From: B10-G9 sp964627755
GTDB taxonomy: Bacteria > Chloroflexota > Anaerolineae > Anaerolineales > UBA11858
Length of the DNA: 39,524 nt
Direction of reading: 5' to 3'
Assembly (NCBI GenBank): GCA_964627755.1
Contig: CAZVIH010000106.1
Coordinates: 1-39,524, forward strand
The translations under genes were made by a program, and so were the position numbers. The notes below the pieces were generated by a model that was given only the letters and a program-made list of their open reading frames with translations, made no database searches and had not been told where the DNA came from. This document shows positions 24,153-30,588 of the stretch, in pieces. The stretch's first letter is position 1; every line of letters starts with the position of its first letter.

Positions 24153-25064
24153 ATGCGGGAGATGAAGAAAATCCTGCTTACTGGCGCTACCGGCTTTATC
24201 GGCAAAGCTCTTACCCGCCACTTTTTTGAAACAGATTATGAGATCCGGGTCCTAATCCAGCCCACCAGAAAATCCCCCGATCTGCCCAAAGGAATCCCGG
24301 TGGAAGCGGCGGTTTCCGGTTTAAATGACCCCCGGGGACTGCGGGCTGCCCTGGTGGATGTGGATATCGTTTATCACCTGGCCAGCCAGGAAGCTCTTGG
24401 TGCCAGGGGAAATTTACTGGAAATCGACATTCAAGGCACCAAAAACCTGGTAGAAGCAGCCCAGGAAGCAAATGTGGATCGTTTCTTTTTTCTCAGCCAT
24501 CTGGGCGCGGACCGGGCCTCAGCCTATCCGCTGATGACAGCCAAAGCTATTGCCGAGGACCATATCCAAAAAAGCGATCTGGATTACACCATCTTGCGCA
24601 CCGGTATCGTTTACGGACCCAATGACCGCTTCACCACCGCCCTGGCCCAAATGATCCGCTCCATCCCGATAATCTTTCCCCTGCCGGATAACGGCGATAC
24701 CCTATTACAACCCCTGTGGATCGAAGATCTGGCTAATATCCTGACCTGGTCCCTGGACAATCCCAAAACCAAGAGAGAGCTTTATGAAATCGGCGGCCCG
24801 GAGCAGCTGAGCTTCAGGGATATCATCATCACCATGCTGGACGTGATGGGACTGCAGCGTTATCCAGTGTCACTCAATACACCACTGATCCGGTTCGGGA
24901 CTGTCTTGGCAGATTATCTGAACCGGACCATTCCCACAAATATCTTCTGGCTGGATTACCTGGCCACGAACAGGACCTGCTCGCTCAATACCGTACCGCA
25001 CATCTTTAATCTGCTGCCAAGCCATTTTTCCAAGCGGATAGAATATCTCCGACCCCAGGAATAA
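24153..25064 (+). CDS. NAD(P)-binding epimerase/dehydratase-like protein (NDUFA9-type atypical SDR)
   Basis: The product is about 303 aa. The Rossmann fold opens with KKILLTGATGFIGKALTRHFF. Next are a substrate-like loop DVDIVYHLASQEALG, GTKNLVEAAQEANVDRFFFLSHLGADRASAYPLMTAKAIAEDHI, and ILRTGIVYGPNDRF. The canonical Tyr-x3-Lys pair is displaced, as in atypical SDRs related to the complex I subunit NDUFA9 and to NmrA-like proteins. It may therefore bind NAD(P)H without standard dehydrogenase activity. An upstream ATG at 24096 is open. I chose 24153 because AGAGGA lies before it and the fold starts right after it. It is divergent from the 408-aa gene and is followed 11 nt later by the cyclase gene. 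Confidence 0.82.
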   Translation: MREMKKILLTGATGFIGKALTRHFFETDYEIRVLIQPTRKSPDLPKGIPVEAAVSGLNDPRGLRAALVDVDIVYHLASQEALGARGNLLEIDIQGTKNLVEAAQEANVDRFFFLSHLGADRASAYPLMTAKAIAEDHIQKSDLDYTILRTGIVYGPNDRFTTALAQMIRSIPIIFPLPDNGDTLLQPLWIEDLANILTWSLDNPKTKRELYEIGGPEQLSFRDIIITMLDVMGLQRYPVSLNTPLIRFGTVLADYLNRTIPTNIFWLDYLATNRTCSLNTVPHIFNLLPSHFSKRIEYLRPQE

Positions 25065-25075
25065 AAGGAAATCAC

Positions 25076-25708
25076 ATGACCTTGTATGATATCTCACTGA
25101 CTATCGCTGAAGATCTACCGGTCTGGCCCGGTGATCCGCAGATCGAACTCAAGAAGATCAGTCAAATCGTAGATGGAGAAATGTCCAATGTGACCCATCT
25201 ATCCGCCTCTGTGCATATTGGGACCCATGTGGATGCCCCGGGGCATTTTCTGAGCGGCGGACAAACCGTGGAAAACCTTCCACTGGATCTGCTGGTCGGG
25301 GCAGCCTCTCTGGTAGAGCTCCCGGTTTTTGGCCAAATCTCGGCAGCAGACCTGCAACAAGCAAACATTCCCGAGGGGACTGAACGGATTCTGCTCAAAA
25401 CCTCCAACTCCCAAATATGGGCAAATGGTGGAAAAGAATTCAAAGAGAATTTCATAGCCCTGGAAGCAGATGCAGCGGCATACCTGGTGGAGCTGGGAAT
25501 CAAGGTTGTAGGTGTAGACTACCTTTCGGTTGCCCCCTATGCCGATCCGGCGCCCACGCACAGGATCCTGCTGGAAGCAGGAGTGTTAATTATCGAAGGA
25601 TTGAACCTCTCGGGAGTCGAAGCAGGTGAATACACCCTGTTGTGCCTGCCCCTCAAGATCAAAGGATCGGACGGCGCTCCAGCCCGGGTCCTGCTGCAGG
25701 TAGATTAA
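25076..25708 (+). CDS. Cyclase-family (KynB-like) metal-dependent hydrolase
   Basis: The product is 210 aa. It starts LYDISLTIAEDLPVWPGDP and carries the family metal motif His-x-Gly-Thr-His-x-Asp-Ala-Pro-x-His-Phe in VHIGTHVDAPGHF. The later segments VVGVDYLSVAPY and ILLEAGVLIIEGLNLSGV also match. Members include kynurenine formamidase, isatin hydrolase and polyketide cyclases. No tryptophan degradation genes are near, so I do not assign the kynurenine substrate. AAAGGAA precedes the ATG. It forms a probable two-gene unit with the preceding epimerase-like gene. Confidence 0.9.
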   Translation: MTLYDISLTIAEDLPVWPGDPQIELKKISQIVDGEMSNVTHLSASVHIGTHVDAPGHFLSGGQTVENLPLDLLVGAASLVELPVFGQISAADLQQANIPEGTERILLKTSNSQIWANGGKEFKENFIALEADAAAYLVELGIKVVGVDYLSVAPYADPAPTHRILLEAGVLIIEGLNLSGVEAGEYTLLCLPLKIKGSDGAPARVLLQVD

Positions 25709-25746
25709 TTCATTCGTAACCATTCCGGCTCAAATCAGATTTCATA

Positions 25747-25752
25747 TATAAT
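25747..25752 (+). promoter_or_regulatory. -10 element of the PEBP lipoprotein gene
   Basis: A perfect TATAAT lies 24 nt before the ATG at 25777, with AAAGGAGG between. No good -35 is visible at 17 bp. Confidence 0.4.
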
Positions 25753-25776
25753 GAAAAAAAACCAAAGGAGGATTGG

Positions 25777-26418
25777 ATGTCAAAACAGCTCTCAATTTTG
25801 ATCCTGGTCTGCTGTCTTGCTGTGCTTGCTGCCAGCTGCGCACCTGCCACCAAACCTGCTGTCGAACCTGCCCCTGTGCTGGAGGAAGAAGCCGGTAAGG
25901 AAGTGATCCCTGCCAATACTCCCCTCCCCCCCACGGAAGAACCAGAATCAGAAGAATCACCAGATGAGGAGGTAGTTATGGATGAAATGACCTTGACCAG
26001 CCCGGCATTTGCCCAGGATCAAACCATCCCTCTCCAGTTCAGCTGTGATGGTGATGATATTTCACCGGAACTGGCCTGGGCCGGCATCCCTGAAGGAGCG
26101 GCCAGCCTGGTTCTGATTATGGATGACCCCGATGCACCGGTTGGCACCTGGGACCATTGGCTGCTGTTCGACATATCGCCCGAGCTGGAAGGACTGCCTC
26201 AGGGCGGCAGCGCAGGAACAGATGGCAATAATAGCTGGGGGCGGACCGGTTACGGAGGGCCCTGCCCCCCAGGAGGCACCCACCGCTACTTCTTTAAGCT
26301 TTATGCCCTGGATACAACCCTGGACCTGCCAGCCGGCACAGCCAAAGGTGCCCTGGAAGCTGCCATGGAAGGCCATATCCTGGCCTACGCAGAGCTGATA
26401 GGAACCTATACAAGATAA
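25777..26418 (+). CDS. YbhB/YbcL (PEBP) family lipoprotein
   Basis: The product is 213 aa. A type II signal peptide ends at a lipobox LAASC with Cys at residue 21. A Pro/Glu-rich linker follows (about residues 22-68), then a full PEBP domain: AFAQDQTIPLQFSCDGDDISPELAWAGIP, LVLIMDDPDAPVGTWDHWLLF, GYGGPCPPGGTHRYFFKLYALD. The DPDAP and GPCPPxGxHRY motifs are the ligand-binding signature. Bacterial members are of uncertain function, with possible small-ligand binding. It should sit on the outer face of the membrane. AAAGGAGG precedes the ATG and a TATAAT lies at 25747-25752. A hairpin follows the stop. Confidence 0.92.
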   Translation: MSKQLSILILVCCLAVLAASCAPATKPAVEPAPVLEEEAGKEVIPANTPLPPTEEPESEESPDEEVVMDEMTLTSPAFAQDQTIPLQFSCDGDDISPELAWAGIPEGAASLVLIMDDPDAPVGTWDHWLLFDISPELEGLPQGGSAGTDGNNSWGRTGYGGPCPPGGTHRYFFKLYALDTTLDLPAGTAKGALEAAMEGHILAYAELIGTYTR

Positions 26419-26423
26419 GCCAT

Positions 26424-26461
26424 CGGGGATGCGGAGATCAGGAAAGGATCCCGCATCCCCG
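26424..26461 (+). terminator. Terminator-like hairpin after the PEBP gene
   Basis: CGGGGATGCGG (26424-26434) and CCGCATCCCCG (26451-26461) are perfect 11-bp arms with a 16-nt loop, starting 6 nt after the stop codon. Only a short TTT follows. Confidence 0.6.
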
Positions 26462-26627
26462 TTTCCACCTACACTTCCAGCCCACCAACCTTCCACTGCG
26501 GTTCCACGGACCTTCATCCTGACTGAAGCCGATGGTATACCTGCCTGAAAGCTCATTCCATACACTCCTCCATCACATCAAGGAAGCATTGATTCAACGC
26601 CCGCTCCTTTAGACCACGGAGGTACTT

Positions 26628-27545
26628 ATGAGTAAAGGATTAAAGATCACCTTGATCGTCATTCTCGTCCTTATCCTGATCATCTTCATCATCCTGGCTG
26701 TTATGACCCGCGACATTGCCGCAGACACCCTCTATCACCCACCCGAAGAACGCCCCGAAATGAAGGAAGACCCGGCAGACTACGGGATGGAATTCGAAAA
26801 GGTCAGCACGGAAACGGCCGACGGGCTTACCCTTTTTGGCTGGTTCATTCCCGGGGAGAATGGGGCGACGATCATGATCCAGCACGGTTCACCTGGCGGA
26901 CGGCAGGACGGCCTTTATGAGGCTCAGGTCCTTAACCAGGCTGGCTACAGCGTGCTGCTGGGCAGCTTTCGGACGCACGATGAATGCGACGGGGAAATCA
27001 TCACCTTTGGCTTCTACGAGGTCCAGGACATCGAAGCCTGGCACAACTACCTGCTGGAAAGGAAGGATGTAAACCCGGGCAGGATCGGCCTCTTTGGCGA
27101 ATCCATGGGCGGCGGGACCAGCATCCTTTATGCGGCAACCGATCCCGGCATCCAGGCACTCGCGACCGGAAGCGCCTTCGGTCTGACCGACGCAGTATTA
27201 CAGAAATTCATTGAATTCGAAACCGACCTGCCCTCTGCAGTGATCCCGCTGCTGGCCAAGATGATTATGTTCTGGGCGGAGCGGATCGGCGACTTTGATT
27301 CCCAGCAGCTCTACACCCAGAACATGATCGCCGATGTCAGTCCAGTCCCGTTATTGATCATCCACGGCGGGAAGGACGACAAGATCGGTCCGCTGATCGG
27401 CAGGCAGCTCTTTGAAGCAGCCGCCGAGCCCAAGGAACTGCTCTGGATCGAGGAAGCCGGCCATGTCAATTTTGAGAAGTATGAACCAGAGCTGTACAGC
27501 GAAACCCTGGTAGGCTTCTTTGACAAGCACCTGCTGGATCAATAA
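26628..27545 (+). CDS. Membrane-anchored alpha/beta hydrolase
   Basis: The product is 305 aa. An N-terminal membrane anchor (LKITLIVILVLILIIFIILAVM) is followed by an alpha/beta hydrolase fold. The nucleophile elbow is GLFGESMGGGTS (Ser), the acid is probably the Asp pair in IHGGKDDKIGP, and the His is in EEAGHVNFE. The QHGSPGGRQDG loop corresponds to the oxyanion region. It resembles the BEM46/FrsA-like hydrolases with an anchored N-terminus, and the substrate is unknown. GGAGG lies 7 nt before the ATG. A stem-loop directly after the stop suggests a single-gene transcript. Confidence 0.88.
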   Translation: MSKGLKITLIVILVLILIIFIILAVMTRDIAADTLYHPPEERPEMKEDPADYGMEFEKVSTETADGLTLFGWFIPGENGATIMIQHGSPGGRQDGLYEAQVLNQAGYSVLLGSFRTHDECDGEIITFGFYEVQDIEAWHNYLLERKDVNPGRIGLFGESMGGGTSILYAATDPGIQALATGSAFGLTDAVLQKFIEFETDLPSAVIPLLAKMIMFWAERIGDFDSQQLYTQNMIADVSPVPLLIIHGGKDDKIGPLIGRQLFEAAAEPKELLWIEEAGHVNFEKYEPELYSETLVGFFDKHLLDQ

Positions 27546-27560
27546 TCCAGGTGGGAACAG

Positions 27561-27593
27561 AGGGACGAAGTCCTTTAAAAGGGCTTCGTCCCT
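27561..27593 (+). terminator. Terminator-like hairpin after the alpha/beta hydrolase gene
   Basis: Positions 27561-27576 pair with 27578-27593, with one T-G pair. The stem is about 16 bp before a tight AT apex opens. It starts 15 nt after the stop, with a weak T-tract behind it. Confidence 0.65.
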
Positions 27594-27642
27594 TGTGATT
27601 TGTGGTATACTGGGGGGGAGTATAGAAAGAAGGATGATTAGT

Positions 27643-27849
27643 ATGCCTATCTACGAATATCAATGCCCCGGCTGCGGGCAGGTTTTTGACAAACTGATGC
27701 GTTTTTCGGAAGCGGACCAGGTTCCGGTTTGCCCCCACTGCGGCGAGAAAGAAACTCGGAAAAAGATCACTGCCGGAGCCGTGATCGGTGCTTCCTCCAG
27801 CGGAAATTCAACGGCGGTCAGCAGACCAACCAGCAGTCCCTTCACCTGA
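27643..27849 (+). CDS. FmdB-family zinc ribbon protein
   Basis: The product is 68 aa. It has the classic start PIYEYQCPGCGQVFD and a second knuckle VCPHCGEK, giving a four-Cys zinc ribbon. A Ser/Thr-rich tail follows. The family is named after the regulatory protein of formamidase genes but occurs very widely, and its role is not established. AAGGAT lies before the ATG. Frames open upstream lack similarity to the family. It ends 37 nt before the CsoR-like gene and is probably co-transcribed with it. Confidence 0.9.
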   Translation: MPIYEYQCPGCGQVFDKLMRFSEADQVPVCPHCGEKETRKKITAGAVIGASSSGNSTAVSRPTSSPFT

Positions 27850-27886
27850 GCGAGCTGTTAACTCCAGCCGTGCGCTGGAATATATT

Positions 27887-28162
27887 ATGAAAATCGAGAA
27901 CCAGGATTCCAAAGGGCAGCTGATCAAACGTCTGCGCCGGATCGAGGGCCAGGTCCGGGGTCTGCAGTCCATGCTGGATGAAGAGCGCGACTGCCGGGAG
28001 ATCATGCAGCAGCTCTCTGCTGTTTCAGCAGCAGTTAAATCCACCAGCCGGATATTCTTCCGAGATTACGCCGCCCTGTGCCTGACAGACATGGGACAGG
28101 ATCAGGATTCCAACCAGGCCCTGTTGGAGGAAATGATCAACCTGCTTGATAAAACCCCTTAA
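27887..28162 (+). CDS. CsoR/CstR/RcnR-family metal- or persulfide-sensing repressor
   Basis: The product is 91 aa of the all-helical DUF156 fold: QLIKRLRRIEGQVRGLQSMLDEERDCREIMQQ, SAVSAAVKSTSRIFFRDYAALC, and a C-terminal helix. The first Cys falls at residue 36 and the second at 65, exactly the positions of the copper sensor CsoR. The third copper ligand (His61) is Tyr here and the residue before Cys36 is Asp. This Cys-Cys pattern without His is closer to CstR, which senses per- or polysulfide. No sulfide oxidation or copper efflux gene lies near. The start at 27887 is set by the family. Its stop lies inside a 20-bp terminator stem. Confidence 0.88.
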   Translation: MKIENQDSKGQLIKRLRRIEGQVRGLQSMLDEERDCREIMQQLSAVSAAVKSTSRIFFRDYAALCLTDMGQDQDSNQALLEEMINLLDKTP

Positions 28163-28200
28163 AGCTTCCGGAGCTTTTGGAAGCTCCGGAAGCTTTAAGG
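28157..28200 (+). terminator. Strong terminator overlapping the end of the CsoR-like gene
   Basis: Positions 28157-28176 and 28181-28200 form a perfect 20-bp stem with a TTGG loop. CTTTTC follows. The stop codon of the repressor gene (28160-28162) lies inside the left arm. Confidence 0.85.
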
Positions 28201-28224
28201 CTTTTCAAAGATTTGGCCGGGTGC

Positions 28225-28230
28225 TATAAT
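28225..28230 (+). promoter_or_regulatory. Extended -10 promoter of tRNA-Val
   Basis: TGC precedes TATAAT, giving an extended -10, 13 nt upstream of the mature tRNA 5' end. A weak -35 (TTTTCA) lies at 28202-28207 with 17-bp spacing. Confidence 0.6.
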
Positions 28231-28243
28231 TTTGCCTGCATCA

Positions 28244-28317
<74 letters not shown>

Positions 28318-28327
28318 CTGTCTTGGT

Positions 28328-28366
28328 CCCATCTCGAACCTCATAGTGAGGTTGTGATGGGTTTTT
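28328..28366 (+). terminator. Terminator after tRNA-Val
   Basis: CCCATC (28328-28333) pairs with GATGGG (28356-28361). Inner AACCTCA (28337-28343) pairs with TGAGGTT (28347-28353) around TAG. Five T residues follow at 28362-28366. Confidence 0.8.
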
Positions 28367-28719
28367 CATTTAACATTCCTTTTGATTATTCAGACGGATA
28401 TCTAACGCTATAGACGGCTACCAAGATCAGCGGTTACAATCAACAATAATAGCGATGATTATTGAGAAATTGAGTGTTTCAATCAAATAAGACAGGTCAT
28501 ACTTGGTTAATGAAAAAAAGAGCTTTTCGGATTATCTAAAGAGTGCGAAAAAAACAAAAGACAAACGATTTGGACCACAAAAATTAATTTAATAAGCGTC
28601 TGACTTCAAGCCAGATAAGAAGGAATTATTCCAAAAAATCCATCCCAATCGGATCTATACTACTTATAATGAACAATGTGAAATGATTTTCTTATCTTTC
28701 GATATCAATAGGAGAGTCA
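28367..28719. other. AT-rich gap inside the islet
   Basis: About 350 nt with no gene recognised on either strand and no paired -35/-10. A TATAAT at 28665-28670 could serve the lipoprotein gene. GGAGAG lies just before its ATG. Confidence 0.4.
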
Positions 28720-30258
28720 ATGAAATCCCAACGTCAAACTATATTCTGGACTATAACCGTTTTTATCCTGTTAATCATGCTGCCCTCCTGTTCTCTGAGT
28801 GGTTGCGGGAAAAAAGAACAAATTATAGTTATAACGGATCAGGATGACGGGACGTATAATCTTTCTCAAGACATAACATTGACTGTTCCAGCAGGAGCTG
28901 TAGAGCAGGAAACCACAATTATCTTCCAAAAGATCAATCCAAAGGCAGTTAAATCTATTAACCGATTGCATGACACCGATGAGAATCAGTTAATCGCAGC
29001 TCTTGACCTAGGCCCGGATAATTTATCCTTCAAGACACCAATAAAAATCTCTATTCGAAATATCGATTTTAGACAAGGTTATGTGCCTATCCTTTATCAA
29101 ATTGACTTTGATGAAGAATCCATGCATCTTGCCAATACTACCTTAGAGTATGATCCAGAAACATCAACACTTACCTTCTTTTTGGAGCACTTTTCCTCCT
29201 ACGCCGCATATCTTGAAAAAGGATATATTAGCCCGGAATGTATCTTAACTCCGTGTCGTTGCGGGAAAATTGACATAGAACAAAATGAATCCGATGTCAT
29301 GTGCAGCGAAAACGATTGCCAAGTGTTGACTAGTGAAATCAAAGTGACATATGTTGAATGTGGAGGGCAGGTTGAAGAAGTAACTGTAAAGGAAATTTCT
29401 CCATCCTGCCAGCCTAGCCTAATCCTTGAACCTGCCCAATCCAAATTACCACCTGAGGGCAACACAGAAGTAACATCAACAGTCTTGATTGGTTGTGCCA
29501 CTTTTCCTGATCAAAACGTGGAGTTCACTTCTAATGAGCTGGGAGAAGTCAATCCAACAATTGGCGTGTCGGATGGTGAAGGTGAAGCGAAAACAGTTTT
29601 CACTGCAGGTGAAGAATTAGGTATCGCGGATGTGACTGCTATTGCTAGCGGATCTTACTATAGTTATGAAGTAATAACCCAGGAAGAATCAAGCTTTAAA
29701 GATCAGAAAACTTACGAAATATCCGAGACAGTCGAAATTGAAATCCGTCCTCTCAAAGGAGTATTAGAAGGCACATTTTCAGGATGTAATGAGATAGTTT
29801 GTCTAGAAGGGTATCAAATGAGCCTAGAATTCACAATCAATGATATTGACTGGGAATCAGGTTATTGGTCTGGTGAGAGTAAGTTTTCACAGAGTGGTAA
29901 TTTAGTTTCCAATGTAGCGGAAGGATCAGTAGCTAATCTATATATGGCATCAGGTATTGAGGAGACCATCCAGGGTTTAGCGTATCAAGATTCTGGAGAG
30001 CTTGGACTCGATTATTTAACACAACTGCTAACTGAGCATTTCAAATGGGATATGGAAAGCCATGGTGAGTCCACTGAGATTTTTATTGAAGACCTTTTTG
30101 GCATCGGCATTGGTGATGGCATGGATAGTGAAGGTTTGCCAGAACCATTGAGATTTAAAATTAATGATCTAGAAACACCACAACAAGGATCAATTATTAT
30201 TGAATTGATGTTCACAAATCAGGCAATTCCTGGGACATATATTTTGAGTTTTGAGTAA
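28720..30258 (+). CDS. Surface lipoprotein with ZU5-like and bacterial Ig-like domains
   Basis: The product is 512 aa. The signal peptide ends in a lipobox LPSC, with Cys at residue 24. Residues about 40-165 resemble a ZU5-like domain: GTYNLSQDITLTVPAGAVEQETTIIFQ and FLEHFSSYAAY. A Cys-rich linker follows (CILTPCRCGKID, CSENDCQ). Residues about 225-305 look like an invasin/Big-type Ig domain: LILEPAQSKLPPEGNTEVTSTV, NVEFTSNELGEVNPT, DGEGEAKTVFTAG. The C-terminal 160 residues are beta-rich and unrecognised. It is probably a cell-surface adhesion or scaffold protein. Codon use is AT-rich compared with genes left of the tRNA, and it is the only gene between the two tRNA-derived repeats. Confidence 0.8.
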   Translation: MKSQRQTIFWTITVFILLIMLPSCSLSGCGKKEQIIVITDQDDGTYNLSQDITLTVPAGAVEQETTIIFQKINPKAVKSINRLHDTDENQLIAALDLGPDNLSFKTPIKISIRNIDFRQGYVPILYQIDFDEESMHLANTTLEYDPETSTLTFFLEHFSSYAAYLEKGYISPECILTPCRCGKIDIEQNESDVMCSENDCQVLTSEIKVTYVECGGQVEEVTVKEISPSCQPSLILEPAQSKLPPEGNTEVTSTVLIGCATFPDQNVEFTSNELGEVNPTIGVSDGEGEAKTVFTAGEELGIADVTAIASGSYYSYEVITQEESSFKDQKTYEISETVEIEIRPLKGVLEGTFSGCNEIVCLEGYQMSLEFTINDIDWESGYWSGESKFSQSGNLVSNVAEGSVANLYMASGIEETIQGLAYQDSGELGLDYLTQLLTEHFKWDMESHGESTEIFIEDLFGIGIGDGMDSEGLPEPLRFKINDLETPQQGSIIIELMFTNQAIPGTYILSFE

Positions 30259-30588
30259 TTGATATCACGATCACTCCTTAACCAATTAATATGCTAGTCT
30301 TGTTAGGAGAAGAATAATGCCATTGATCATTTATCGCATGCTCAATCAGGTATAGAAGGAATATGGTTCGAGTCCATTCGCGCCCACAAGAAGAAGTTTG
30401 AGAATCGGGGAAAATTGAAGGATTGCTGGATTTCTAAAAACGCTCGAAACGCATTTTCCCTGACCTCTTCCTATATGATTTTCTTCCTTTTCTAAGTACA
30501 ATAAATATCAACTCACTTTGAAATAATTTGCACTTTGGGAAATTAACTCAGCCTTTTACTCTATTCACTGCCAAAAAAGGATAAGATC
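30259..30588. other. Gap containing the right tRNA-derived repeat
   Basis: No gene was seen. It contains the 25-bp repeat at 30363-30387, followed by a possible imperfect hairpin near 30436-30456 (AAAACGC...GCATTTT) that might be the original tRNA terminator. GTG with AAGG upstream starts the next gene. Confidence 0.45.
30363..30387 (+). repeat. Right 25-bp direct repeat (att-like), displaced tRNA-Val 3' end
   Basis: An exact copy of 28294-28318, standing alone without the rest of a tRNA. The bases on both sides differ from the tRNA context, so the repeat ends are sharp, as at a recombination junction. Confidence 0.75.

Larger units (their letters stand above)
28319..30387. mobile_element. 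tRNA-flanked islet: probable remnant of an integrated element
   Basis: A segment of about 2.07 kb bounded by direct copies of the tRNA-Val 3' end. It is clearly more AT-rich than the region to its left. Its only gene is a surface lipoprotein (28720-30258). There is no integrase, excisionase or transposase, so it is either a decayed element or cargo mobilised in trans. The boundary repeats are seen directly, while the history is inferred. Confidence 0.5.
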
